The notes below the pieces were generated by a model, which saw only the letters and a list, made by a program, of their open reading frames with translations, searched no databases and was not told the DNA's origin. From Arthrobacter sp. V1I9 (GTDB lineage Bacteria; Actinomycetota; Actinomycetes; Actinomycetales; Micrococcaceae), in NCBI RefSeq assembly GCF_030817075.1, contig NZ_JAUSYU010000001.1, forward strand, positions 124,001 to 188,000: 64,000 nt of DNA. Reading direction: 5' to 3'. A program made the translations under genes and the position numbers. The first letter of the stretch is position 1; every line of letters begins with the position of its first letter. Positions 8,623 through 18,111 of this stretch are shown here, piece after piece.

Positions 8623-9081
8623 CTCGTCACCTTCTTTCAATCTCCCTCCGACTTTTGCTTGACAGGCAACAAAACCGGCGATTAGTCTCAAACCCAAAGC
8701 CCGGTCGACGGCGACGCTACTTTTAGTTCGAGGCGCCGATGGCCGGTCAGGCTGAAAGCGAACATCACTTTCTGCCTGGGTTTCAGGCGCCAAACGTGCG
8801 CGTGAGATCAAGGAATTCATGGCAGCGAAAGGGTGCATCACAGCTGCACCATGAGTTCCAGTCGCCATCGCATCTGATGCTTATTGACGGCAACGGTGGA
8901 GCGGGAAGCTCACGGCGAAGACGCTGTGGGTGAAACAACCAACCGTGGGCGGCGTTGCCGCCTGGCCGTGGAAAGCCTCTGCCGCGAGCCCTCGTAAACA
9001 ACCCGCTGCGTTGCAGCTTCGCATGCTTCCCCTCACCAATGCCGGTGGAGGAACGCATTACCTGCCAGGAAAGGCAAACAT
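8623..9081 (+). other. 459-bp non-coding gap upstream of Tat-exported isomerase
   Basis: No credible gene is seen on either strand; short open frames lack ribosome sites and family features. A promoter-like pair lies near its left end (see separate entry), which would leave an unusually long leader of about 390 nt for the downstream gene. Small inverted repeats occur, such as GAAAG/CTTTC at about 8756-8774, but I recognise no known riboswitch. Confidence 0.4.
8659..8688 (+). promoter_or_regulatory. Possible sigma-70-type promoter
   Basis: A perfect -35 TTGACA at 8659-8664 is followed after 18 nt by TAGTCT at 8683-8688, a fair actinobacterial -10. It points to the Tat-exported isomerase gene about 390 nt downstream. 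Perfect -35 boxes are rare in this GC-rich DNA, but one match alone is weak evidence. Confidence 0.35.
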
Positions 9082-10023
9082 ATGTGCTTCGGATTCAATG
9101 CCCCAGGCGCCCTTCGTCGTTCATTGGAAGAGAAGGGTGTCGACCGGCGCGGCTTCCTGAGGGGAGCGATGGCGGCAGGCGTGGGTGTCGGGCTTGCCGG
9201 GTTCGGCGGGACTGCTGCAATGGCCGCTCCGGCTGCCAAAGCGGCAGGCCGCCCGGTGCCGCCCGGACTGATCAGCATCCAGCTGTACACCCTGCGTTCG
9301 ATCATGCGGGGCGAGGGCGTGGATGCCACGCTGGCAAGCCTCGCCAACTTCGGCTTCACCAAGGTTGAACTCGCCGGATTGTACGGCCGAACGGCCGAGG
9401 CGATGCGCTCGACGCTTGATTCACTCGGCATTACGCCCTCCTCGAGCCATGACGGAATCAGTGCCACCCCTGCCGCGCTCGAGACGAAGATCGCCAATGC
9501 CGTGACTCTCGGCCAGACCCACATCAACGTCCCGTACCTGGTTTCCAGCTCTGCAGCTGACTGGTACGGCTGGGCGAAGCAGATGAACGCGGAGGCCGCT
9601 GTTGCCCGGCAGGCCGGCCTCAAGTACGGCTACCACAACCACGCCCACGAGTTCACTACCGATCTCGGTGGCGGCCTGACCCCGTGGGACATCTTCACCA
9701 AGCACCTCGATCCAGAACTGGTCCACCTCGAGGTGGACCTGTACTGGGCAGTGACCGCAGGTGTTGGAGTGGGTGCAAAAGATCCTGTCCAGTTTGCCAT
9801 CGATACCATCCTCCAGGCTCCGCAAAAGGTCCTGCAGTACCACGTGAAGGACCGCGCCCCCGCGGGCGATTTTGCAGACCTCGGAACCGGAACGATCGAC
9901 TTTGCACGCATCTTCCGGGCACACACGCCGAAGGAATTTATCGTCGAGAACGACCAGCCCGATGTCACGCCGCTGCAGACGGCGGAGGTGGGCTACAAGT
10001 ACCTTCGCGGGCTCCGCTTCTAA
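9082..10023 (+). CDS. Tat-exported xylose-isomerase-like TIM-barrel protein
   Basis: A 313-residue protein with a twin-arginine signal: GVDRRGFLRGAMAAG (about 19-33) fits the RRxFL motif, followed by a Gly/Ala hydrophobic core and AMAAPAAKA cleavage region. The mature domain is a sugar phosphate isomerase/epimerase barrel, with LISIQLYTLRSI, GYHNHAHEF, LEVDLYWAVTAG, VLQYHVKDR and FIVENDQP supplying the usual metal ligands. AGGAAAGG lies 7 nt before the ATG. It is a distant paralogue of the exported protein on the other side of the ROK gene. Tat export suggests folding with a metal cofactor before export. Substrate unknown. Confidence 0.85.
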   Translation: MCFGFNAPGALRRSLEEKGVDRRGFLRGAMAAGVGVGLAGFGGTAAMAAPAAKAAGRPVPPGLISIQLYTLRSIMRGEGVDATLASLANFGFTKVELAGLYGRTAEAMRSTLDSLGITPSSSHDGISATPAALETKIANAVTLGQTHINVPYLVSSSAADWYGWAKQMNAEAAVARQAGLKYGYHNHAHEFTTDLGGGLTPWDIFTKHLDPELVHLEVDLYWAVTAGVGVGAKDPVQFAIDTILQAPQKVLQYHVKDRAPAGDFADLGTGTIDFARIFRAHTPKEFIVENDQPDVTPLQTAEVGYKYLRGLRF

Positions 10024-10370
10024 CGGGGACCGTTCATATTTGAGAGTCGGGCCTGTGCTATTGGGGAGTGCAGGCCCGGCTCGGCCGTCCGCAGCCCGTC
10101 AGCCCGCTCTTCGTTCCGGAATTGCCTTATCTGCTGATGCCGGAAAATCGAAGAGGATCCCAATCTCCGCCTGGAGCAGGGATAGTTGTTGGTGCCAGCC
10201 TCGCCGTCAATCATGTGAAGGCCCGCCAGGTTGAAGGGCCGCGCCTGAAAGGAATGCCCCTGTGAATGCTTCAGCCTTAGGAACCCACCTATGACTGGCA
10301 CTACAACGTCCGGGCAATGCGATGCCGTTCCTGATGATGCCCTGCGTGGCTTTATAGGCAGGACGTGGGC
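10024..10370. other. Non-coding gap between exported isomerase and idi
   Basis: About 350 bp without a supported gene. Its left end holds a terminator-like hairpin (10048-10078). The rest shows no clear promoter; only the ribosome site of idi (AGGCAGGA, 10356-10363) is distinct. Confidence 0.4.
10048..10078 (+). terminator. Hairpin after exported isomerase gene
   Basis: Perfect 8-bp arms CGGGCCTG and CAGGCCCG enclose a 15-nt loop, starting 24 nt after the stop codon. There is no T-run, so it is either a factor-assisted terminator or only an mRNA-end stabiliser. Confidence 0.4.
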
Positions 10371-10898
10371 ATGACTGATAAGGAGTTAGTGGTTCTCCTG
10401 GACGCGAACGGCCAGCCCTGCGGGACAGCGCCGAAGCAGGATATCCATGATCAACAAACCCCGCTTCATCTGGCGTTTTCCTGCTACGTGTTCGATCGGA
10501 TGGGGCGGCTTCTTGTGACCCGGCGCGCCCTCGTGAAAGCTGCCTGGCCCGGGGTCTGGACCAATTCCTTCTGCGGACATCCGGCTCCAGGCGAGGACAT
10601 GGTGGACGCGATCCGGCGACGAGGCCAGTGGGAACTCGGAATAGAGGTCCTGAATGTGGAGCAGCGACTGCCGCAGTTCAGGTACAGAGCTGTTGACCCG
10701 AATGGCATTGTGGAAAACGAGCTGTGCCCTGTCTTCACAGCCCTGACTGATGATTCGGTAGCGCCCCGACAATCTGAGGTGTGCGAGTACCAGTGGGTTT
10801 CCATGTCAAGCCTCGAGGCGGCAGCGGAGTCCGTTCCATGGGCTTTCAGCCCCTGGCTGGTCCTGCAGCTAAAGGAGCTGCGCAGCAGCCTCCTGTAA
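10371..10898 (+). CDS. idi: Isopentenyl-diphosphate delta-isomerase, type I
   Basis: A 175-residue Nudix-fold enzyme that interconverts isopentenyl and dimethylallyl diphosphate. Catalytic and metal residues can be placed by the conserved blocks: two His in HDQQTPLHLAF, Cys and His in TNSFCGHP, Glu in RRRGQWELGIEV and the ENELCPVF pair. ATG at 10371 is preferred over GTG at 10365 because AGGCAGGA ends 7 nt upstream of it. The gene stands alone, not in a carotenoid or MEP operon. Nearby is the ebo prenyltransferase, a possible consumer of prenyl diphosphate, but the link is only by position. Confidence 0.93.
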   Translation: MTDKELVVLLDANGQPCGTAPKQDIHDQQTPLHLAFSCYVFDRMGRLLVTRRALVKAAWPGVWTNSFCGHPAPGEDMVDAIRRRGQWELGIEVLNVEQRLPQFRYRAVDPNGIVENELCPVFTALTDDSVAPRQSEVCEYQWVSMSSLEAAAESVPWAFSPWLVLQLKELRSSLL

Positions 10899-10935
10899 GG
10901 CGCTCCTGGGAATAATAGAGCCCGAAGTCACCCGT

Positions 10936-11586
10936 TCAGGGATTGGACGTGCTGGCTGGCCCGGCGTCGTCTGCCGGAACAAGGCCCGTAAGGAGCACCG
11001 TTCTGCCCTCGCGGCGGGCCAGTATGAACGCCGCTGCAAAGAGCACCGCCAGGATGGCAGCCGCAAGCCAGGCCGGCCCAGGCGTTCCGGGCCAAATTCC
11101 CGCCAGGCCGAGGAAGGCGGGGATGGTGGCAGTCGCCTGGCTGGCCAGAACCAGGCCCCACCCGATGATCGGGTCCAGGCGTCCCAGGCCCAGGGCCATC
11201 GAGGCGAACATCAAGCCCCAGAGAGCTGCCCATGCCACCCACAGCACGGCGAGGAGGGGATTGGAATGCAGCCAAACGGCGGCCAGCAGCAGCCCGACGA
11301 ATGAAGCCATGCCGGAGAACCATCCCAACCCCTTGGACCCGAGGCCCAGCAGCACGTCCAGACCCACGTAGACGTAGGTCAGAGCGAACAGGAACATGCC
11401 CGCGGCAGTCGGCAACGGGCCTGCGCCGCCGTCGTCATTCGTCACGTATACGACGGCGAGGACCAGTTGGATGGACCCCACCACCAGGCTGAGCACGGCT
11501 GCATCGCGGCGCGGCACATGCGCGAGCATGGCAAGGCCGTTAATCAGCAGTGCGGCGCCGGAAAGGAGGAGGCATACGTGTGGCAT
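10936..11586 (-). CDS. AmiS/UreI-family amide/urea transporter
   Basis: A 216-residue integral membrane protein with six to seven hydrophobic segments. The family N-terminus VCLLLSGAALLINGLAML and the FLFALTYVYVGLD segment mark the AmiS/UreI family, whose members form proton-gated urea channels or short-chain amide transporters. ATG at 11586 is chosen because it places the family N-terminus first; the longer frame from GTG 11607 has no better ribosome site. No amidase or urease lies beside it. It is divergent to glutamate dehydrogenase and near an ammonium transporter, so a nitrogen-scavenging role is likely. Confidence 0.8.
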   Translation of the reverse strand: MPHVCLLLSGAALLINGLAMLAHVPRRDAAVLSLVVGSIQLVLAVVYVTNDDGGAGPLPTAAGMFLFALTYVYVGLDVLLGLGSKGLGWFSGMASFVGLLLAAVWLHSNPLLAVLWVAWAALWGLMFASMALGLGRLDPIIGWGLVLASQATATIPAFLGLAGIWPGTPGPAWLAAAILAVLFAAAFILARREGRTVLLTGLVPADDAGPASTSNP

Positions 11587-11787
11587 CAGGACATCTCGCA
11601 GGTACACCGTGACGCGACAGGAGTTTTCATGAAGTGGAAGTTGTTTGTCACAATACGGACAATAGAGTCAAGCTCGCGTCCCCGCCTAACGGTACCCGGT
11701 CGTAATCCGATAGGTTGAAACGTAAACTTTCTGGGACAGTGCTGCCTCCGCGTCGCCGTCCCGCGTTCGGCCCACGGTAAGGAATAG

Positions 11788-13128
<1,341 letters not shown>

Positions 13129-13137
13129 CCGGACCGT

Positions 13138-14235
13138 CTATCGGTTCCTGCCCCTGGCAGCCACCCTCCACCGGTCCACGAGTTGTCCCTGCTGTACGAC
13201 GGCCACTTCGTCCACGAGGTTGATAGCCAGGCACACATGGTTGGGGATGACCCTCAGCTGGGTGCCGATGGGCGGCGGCGTTCCGCCGTCGTGCCATTCC
13301 ACGGTGGCGTGGTGCTCCGAGAGGGCGGTGATCCGGGCATCGATATGGTCGATCAACCGGCCAAATCCAGTTGCCCAGGACGGGCGGTCGCTGCCCAGGA
13401 TCTTGCTGCCGGCGTCAACGATAAAGCGCGCAGGGGTTCCGTGCGGAGTGCTGTGGTGGCTGACCACTGTGGTGGCAACGGTGAGGGCGATGTCTTCGAG
13501 GGCGCACCGGCCCAGCTCAAGTTGCTGGGCGTCACCGAATACGTAGACGCCAGGACGTACTTCGGTGGCAGCGGAACCCTCGGTGAGCAGCGCCGTCGGC
13601 GTGGATCCGCCACTGCGGACCTGCGCCTCGAACCCAGCCTCGGCAAGGGCCTCTGCCGCATGCTTCAAAGCTGCCTGCTCCTGCACCGCCGCCTCGATCG
13701 GCATCCCCGGGGCGTAGCTGTGGCCTGGGAAGGTGAACACACCTGCCACCTTCAAACCGGCGTCGGAGGCTGCCCGGGCCACCGTTGCCGCGGCTTCCGG
13801 CCGGACGCCGCTGCGGTGGTGGCCGCTGTCGATCTCAACAAGGACGGCAACTTCCCCTGCCGCATCACCCAGGCCCTTTCCGAGCATTGCGGCACCGGCC
13901 GCAGAGTCCACGCCGACCGAAATGACTGCCGTTGCCACCAGCCGCCGGAGACGTTCAGCCTTCTCCGGAGAGAGCCACAGGGGGTAGGCAATGAAGAAGT
14001 TGTCCACACCCCTCGCTGCGAACACCTCCGCCTCGCCGATGGTCGCCACGGTCAATCCCGCTGCACCGGCGGCGAGCTGCCGGGCTGCGATCTCGGGAAT
14101 CTTGTGGGTCTTGCCATGCGGTCGCAAGGCAAGGCCCTTGGCCTGGACTGCGCGGGCCATCCGCTCGATGTTGCGGTCCAGTACATCCACGTCAACCAGG
14201 ATTTCGGGTGTGTCAATCAATAAAGGAATGGTCAT
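13138..14235 (-). CDS. PLP-dependent D-threonine aldolase / D-serine dehydratase-like enzyme
   Basis: A 365-residue enzyme of the fold-type III (alanine racemase-like) DSD1/D-threonine aldolase family. The PLP Lys lies in RPHGKTHK near residue 42; a second signature is [12 protein letters not shown], and the C-terminal metal site is suggested by NHVCLAINL. Such enzymes cleave D-beta-hydroxy amino acids or dehydrate D-serine. Its start overlaps the ThuA stop (ATGA), so it is the last gene of a three-gene operon with ThuA and a Gfo/Idh/MocA oxidoreductase. It converges closely with gdhA (9 bp). Confidence 0.85.
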   Translation of the reverse strand: MTIPLLIDTPEILVDVDVLDRNIERMARAVQAKGLALRPHGKTHKIPEIAARQLAAGAAGLTVATIGEAEVFAARGVDNFFIAYPLWLSPEKAERLRRLVATAVISVGVDSAAGAAMLGKGLGDAAGEVAVLVEIDSGHHRSGVRPEAAATVARAASDAGLKVAGVFTFPGHSYAPGMPIEAAVQEQAALKHAAEALAEAGFEAQVRSGGSTPTALLTEGSAATEVRPGVYVFGDAQQLELGRCALEDIALTVATTVVSHHSTPHGTPARFIVDAGSKILGSDRPSWATGFGRLIDHIDARITALSEHHATVEWHDGGTPPPIGTQLRVIPNHVCLAINLVDEVAVVQQGQLVDRWRVAARGRNR

Positions 14236-14978
14236 TCGGCGAACCAGTTCCGGGCCGGGTTGGTCACTTCCGGGGCCGCGCGGTGCAGTTCAGGCTGGGC
14301 CGCCCAGCGCACACCGTTCGCCAGGACCCGCTGGATCTGCGGGTGGTGGTACACCGGGTATTCCTGGTCGCCGGGGCTGAAGTAGAAGATGCGCCCCTTG
14401 CCGCGGGTGAAGGTGACGCCGGAGCGGAACACCTCGCCGCCGGCGAAGGAGCTGATGAAGATCAGGTCGTCCGGGTCCGGGATGTCGAACAGCTCGCCGT
14501 ACATCTCCTGCTCGGGGATCACGATGGGGCTGTCCACGCCCTCAGCTATGGGGTGCGACGGTTTCACGGTCCACACCAGCTCGCGCTCGCCGTCGTTCCG
14601 CCAGGCGAGGGAGCAGGTGGTGCCCAGCAGCCTGGTGAAGACCTTGGCGAAGTGCCCGGAGTGGAGCACGATCAGTCCCATTCCGCAAAGGACGTGGCGG
14701 TGAACGCGTTCGACGACAGCGTCGCTCACCTCTTGATGTGCCATGTGTCCCCACCAGAGCAGGACGTCCGTTTCCGCGAGCGCCTCCTCGTCAAGGCCGT
14801 GCTCATCGTCTGTGGCGAGGACCGCCGTCGTGATTTCCGCTTCCGGGTAGTACGAGCGGAGACCCGCGGCAATGGCGCCGTGAATGCCGTCAGGGTAGAT
14901 TTCCCCGATGTGGGACGGCTCGTTGATGGCCTCGTGGACGCCCTCGTTCCACACCCGGATCCTCAGTTTGCCGTTCAT
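14232..14978 (-). CDS. ThuA-domain protein (trehalose-utilisation type)
   Basis: A 248-residue ThuA-like glutamine-amidotransferase-fold protein. Family marks are RVWNEGVHE near the start, [13 protein letters not shown], a [13 protein letters not shown] segment and [21 protein letters not shown] at the end (read as two blocks). ThuA proteins accompany Gfo/Idh/MocA dehydrogenases in pathways that pass through 3-keto sugars, such as trehalose and sucrose use in rhizobia. ATG at 14978 overlaps the stop of the oxidoreductase gene (TAATG), with GGAGG just upstream. The exact reaction is not known. Confidence 0.85.
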   Translation of the reverse strand: MNGKLRIRVWNEGVHEAINEPSHIGEIYPDGIHGAIAAGLRSYYPEAEITTAVLATDDEHGLDEEALAETDVLLWWGHMAHQEVSDAVVERVHRHVLCGMGLIVLHSGHFAKVFTRLLGTTCSLAWRNDGERELVWTVKPSHPIAEGVDSPIVIPEQEMYGELFDIPDPDDLIFISSFAGGEVFRSGVTFTRGKGRIFYFSPGDQEYPVYHHPQIQRVLANGVRWAAQPELHRAAPEVTNPARNWFAE

Positions 14979-16132
14979 TAGAGGCGAACCTCCCTCTGCT
15001 CCCGCGCGGACTGGTAGCACGCGTCGATAATCTGTGCCCGGTAGAGGGCCAGCGATCCGTCGTGCCCGCCCCAGACTGCCGTTCCACCGCGCACTGCCGT
15101 TACAAAATCTTCCACAACTCCGTCATGGGCGCGCCCCGGCAGCACCGGCGGCACGTAATCGGCGCTTTCCCCGTCCCTTTCCGTGAAAACCCGAAGCTGG
15201 CCGACAGGCGGGAAAGGTGCCCCCTGGACCTTAAGTTCCGCGCCACCGTCGGTGCCGTAGACGGTGAAGTCCAGCAGGTCGTCCGTTTCCCGGTACGTGG
15301 CCCAGCTCGCCTCGATCAACAGCGTTCCGCCGCCCTCAAGGCGGAGGAACGCGGAGGCGAAGTCTTCCACCTCGAAGGCGTGGCTCGAGGCCAGGGCGGA
15401 GTAGGCGCTTCCGCCGCCGCGCCCCTGCGGGCCCAGCTCTGAATGTGTGGCAGCCGAGACTGCCACCACCTTCGGTTCGCCGAGCAAGTGCAGCGCGTAA
15501 TCCAGGGCGTGGACTCCGATGTCCGCGAGCGGTCCGCCGCCTGCCAGTTCGGGGTTGGTGAACCAGCTGCCCAGCGTCGGGATGCCCGAACGGCGCAGCC
15601 AGGATGCCTTCGCGTAATACGGCCGGCCCAGGCCGCCGTCGTCAATGACACCCTTCAGCGCCTGGATGTCGCCGCGGCGGCGGTGGTTGAAGGCCACGTC
15701 CAGGACGCGCCCCGCTTTTCGTGCCGCGTCCACCATTGCCTGGCCTTCGACGGCGTTGCGTGCGATGGGCTTCTCGCTGAGCACGTGGATTCCCCGCTCC
15801 AGGGCGGCGACGGCAATGGGTGCGTGCAGGAAGGTGGGCACCGCAACGCTGATGGCATCCAGGCCGCCGTGCTCCAGCATGTCCTCCCAATCGGCGAAGG
15901 CGTTGGGAATCGAGAAGTCGGCCTGCAGGGAGTTACGCAGTTCCTGCTCCATCCCCGCCAGCGACACGATGCGGACGCCAGGCAGCGAAGCGTAGGCCTT
16001 GAGGTGCTGCTGTCCCGCCCAGCCGATGCCGACGACGCCCACACGCAGTTCCTGGCTACCTTCCCGGAGTTCTTCTGCCGGCGCTTTCTGAGGGGTCGGG
16101 GGCTGCTGGCCGGACGACTGCTCGTTCTTCAC
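14978..16132 (-). CDS. Gfo/Idh/MocA-family NAD(P)-dependent oxidoreductase
   Basis: A 384-residue two-domain dehydrogenase. The Rossmann motif is [15 protein letters not shown], the catalytic Lys lies in [10 protein letters not shown], and the C-terminal sheet domain has [16 protein letters not shown] with the family's conserved Asp/His. Start is taken as GTG 16132, with AAGGAAG (16138-16144) 5 nt upstream; an open frame extends further but lacks a ribosome site. It leads the operon with ThuA and a D-threonine-aldolase-like enzyme. The pairing with ThuA suggests oxidation of a sugar or cyclitol hydroxyl, but the substrate cannot be read from sequence. Confidence 0.88.
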   Translation of the reverse strand: MKNEQSSGQQPPTPQKAPAEELREGSQELRVGVVGIGWAGQQHLKAYASLPGVRIVSLAGMEQELRNSLQADFSIPNAFADWEDMLEHGGLDAISVAVPTFLHAPIAVAALERGIHVLSEKPIARNAVEGQAMVDAARKAGRVLDVAFNHRRRGDIQALKGVIDDGGLGRPYYAKASWLRRSGIPTLGSWFTNPELAGGGPLADIGVHALDYALHLLGEPKVVAVSAATHSELGPQGRGGGSAYSALASSHAFEVEDFASAFLRLEGGGTLLIEASWATYRETDDLLDFTVYGTDGGAELKVQGAPFPPVGQLRVFTERDGESADYVPPVLPGRAHDGVVEDFVTAVRGGTAVWGGHDGSLALYRAQIIDACYQSAREQREVRL

Positions 16133-16276
16133 GGATGCTTCCTTTTCCTTGGCGGTAGACGGTTGTGACCGGTGCTCTTGGAATCGATTCTTCGTGCTGC
16201 TGCGGGTTTTCCCCAGCATAACTGCCTTCGAGGGGACGATCATCGGGGCCCTCCATCGGGAATGCCGCCACCCCCT

Positions 16277-16314
16277 GAAACAACGATTTAACAATTCCGC
16301 GCGACGCCTGAAAC
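16277..16314 (+). promoter_or_regulatory. GlnR-like box, distal
   Basis: Reads GAAAC, 6 nt, TTAAC, 6 nt, a non-matching 5-mer, 6 nt, GAAAC. The known actinobacterial GlnR box alternates gTnAC and GaAAC half sites at 6-nt spacing. Three of four half sites fit. It is about 370 nt before amt and close to the divergent oxidoreductase operon. Confidence 0.4.
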
Positions 16315-16508
16315 ATGAGCTTGGCTACTCTGAGCACGGTCCGCTGGAGCTGCTCGACCTGCCCATCAAGTTCCTGGCCGTCTCAGCCAAGTAGAACCCT
16401 GCGGGGCGCCAAGTTAATCGGGCGTGGACCCTTGCCGCCTTTGTCCGCACCCCACCTGGCTGCCCGCGTGCAATCAGTGGGACTGCTGAAACTCGCAGGT
16501 GGATGACT

Positions 16509-16535
16509 GAAACCATCATTTAACACGCCTGAAAC
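16509..16535 (+). promoter_or_regulatory. GlnR-like box, proximal to amt
   Basis: GAAAC (16509-16513), 6 nt, TTAAC (16520-16524), 6 nt, GAAAC (16531-16535): three half sites in exact 11-bp phase, as in the GlnR consensus. The core is nearly the same as in the distal copy. It lies about 145 nt before amt, a classic target of GlnR under nitrogen limitation. Confidence 0.55.
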
Positions 16536-16680
16536 CTACCCAAAAATGGCAGCCATACAGTTGGAGCACGACGGCAATAGCTGCCCTCCGATGAACGTGG
16601 TACTGACCCCGCGTCCCTCCTCCGGAGCGGCTCTGACGGCAACTTACCGTTCTCTCTTCGCATCACGAAAGGGGTTTCCC

Positions 16681-17970
16681 ATGGATTCGGGAAATGTCGC
16701 ATGGATTCTGGCCAGCTCGGCGCTGGTCTGCATGATGATCCCCGCCCTGGCCCTGTTTTACGGGGGCATGGTGGGGTCGCGCCGCATTCTCAACATGATG
16801 ATGATGTGCTTCGGCGGCGCCAGCCTGGTGGCTGTCCTCTGGGCACTGTTCGGCTACTCGATGGCCTTCGGAAACTCCGTAGGCGGCTTGGGACTCATCG
16901 GTGACGTCACCGAGTTCCCCGGCATGGCGCAGCTGCTCCCGGCTGATGAGGGTGCCTCCATCCCGGTGGTCCTGTTCGCCGCGTTCCAGCTGTTCTTCGC
17001 CTGCGTTACAACTGCCCTGGTTGCTGGAGCCGCAGCGGGCCGCATGAAGTTCGGTGCCTGGATGCTGTTCGCCGGGATTTGGGCCACCATCGTCTACTTT
17101 CCCATCGCGCACTGGGTGTTCGCCTTCTCCTCCGCGGACGGCAGCACGGTTGGCGGCTGGATCGCCAGCGGCATCAAGGCCATCGACTTCGCTGGTGGCA
17201 CCGCCGTCCACATGAACGCCGGCGCCGCCGCCCTGGCCCTTGCCTTGGTCCTGGGCAAGAGCTCGGGCTGGCCCAAGGTGGAGCACGCCAAACCGCACAG
17301 CCGGCCGCTGGTCCTCATCGGCGCAGGGCTGCTGTGGGTGGGCTGGTTCGGCTTCAACGCCGGTTCCGCTCTTTCGGCCGGCCAGTCGGCGTCGGTGGTT
17401 TTCCTGAACACCGCCGTTGCCGCTTCCGCCGGCCTCCTCGCCTGGGCGCTCGTTGAGCGGCTGCGCCGCGGCGCAGCCACCAGCATGGGCGCGGCATCCG
17501 GCCTGATCTCGGCACTGGTGGCCATCACACCCGCCTGTGGTGCCGTCAGCCCTCTCGGGGCGGTTGCCATCGGCGCCATCGCCGGGGCCGTCTGCTCCCT
17601 GGCCATCGAGCTGAAGTTCCGGCTGGGCTATGACGACTCGCTCGACGTCGTAGGCGTCCACCTGGTGGGCGGCATCCTCGGCACGCTGCTGATCGGCCTG
17701 TTCGCAACCGACGCCGCACCCAACGCCGTCAACGGCCTGTTCTACGGGGGCGGCGTTGAACTGCTGGGTGTCCAGTCGCTGGCAACCGTCACGGTGCTTG
17801 CCTACTCCTTCGGCATTACCTGGATCCTGGCGAAGATCCTGGACAAGACCATTGGCCTGCGCATCAAGCCGGAGGACGAGTTGCGGGGCATCGACCTTGC
17901 CGCCCACTCGGAACTGGCCTACCTCACGGATGAAGATCCGGTGGAGCTTGGTTCGCCCCAGCGGGCCTAG
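16681..17970 (+). CDS. amt: Ammonium transporter, Amt/MEP/Rh family
   Basis: A 429-residue channel with about 11 membrane segments. N-terminal LALFYGGMVGSRRILNMMMM is the Amt hallmark. The twin pore His can be placed in FAGGTAVHMNAGAA and in VGVHLVGGILGTLLIG. ATG 16681 has GAAAGGGG upstream and fits the family start; a longer open frame in the leader is not supported. It has no glnK/glnD partner after it here: a strong hairpin follows the stop. GlnR-like boxes upstream suggest induction under nitrogen limitation. Confidence 0.95.
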   Translation: MDSGNVAWILASSALVCMMIPALALFYGGMVGSRRILNMMMMCFGGASLVAVLWALFGYSMAFGNSVGGLGLIGDVTEFPGMAQLLPADEGASIPVVLFAAFQLFFACVTTALVAGAAAGRMKFGAWMLFAGIWATIVYFPIAHWVFAFSSADGSTVGGWIASGIKAIDFAGGTAVHMNAGAAALALALVLGKSSGWPKVEHAKPHSRPLVLIGAGLLWVGWFGFNAGSALSAGQSASVVFLNTAVAASAGLLAWALVERLRRGAATSMGAASGLISALVAITPACGAVSPLGAVAIGAIAGAVCSLAIELKFRLGYDDSLDVVGVHLVGGILGTLLIGLFATDAAPNAVNGLFYGGGVELLGVQSLATVTVLAYSFGITWILAKILDKTIGLRIKPEDELRGIDLAAHSELAYLTDEDPVELGSPQRA

Positions 17971-17984
17971 CAGGCATTAAGCGG

Positions 17985-18004
17985 TCCGGGTGGAGGCACC
18001 CGGA
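17985..18004 (+). terminator. Hairpin after amt
   Basis: Perfect 8-bp arms TCCGGGTG and CACCCGGA around a 4-nt loop GAGG, 15 nt after the stop codon. No T-run follows. Confidence 0.5.
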
Positions 18005-18020
18005 GCACGCGTCAGGCAGA

Positions 18021-18081
18021 GGGCCAAGCCTTGGACCGGTGCCAGCAGCAGCTGGCTTATAGTTCCAAGGTTTGGCCCTTT
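18021..18081. terminator. Nested hairpin between convergent amt and GH43-like genes
   Basis: Outer 15-nt arms (18021-18035 and 18064-18078) pair with a single G-U type mismatch; inside them lies a second perfect stem GCCAGC/GCTGGC with loop AGCA. A TTT follows on the plus strand. It most likely ends transcription from both sides. Confidence 0.6.
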
Positions 18082-18111
18082 GTTGTGCTGTCCAGTAGCC
18101 GGAATCCAGGG

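Larger units (their letters stand above)
16133..16680. other. 548-bp regulatory gap upstream of amt
   Basis: Divergent gap between the oxidoreductase operon and the ammonium transporter gene. It contains two GlnR-like boxes (separate entries) and no supported gene. The short frames across it lack ribosome sites. Confidence 0.5.

Noticed and set aside
16663..17907. 414-residue open frame antisense to amt
   Set aside because: High-GC shadow frame; no domain, no ribosome site, and the plus strand codes for a complete Amt protein.
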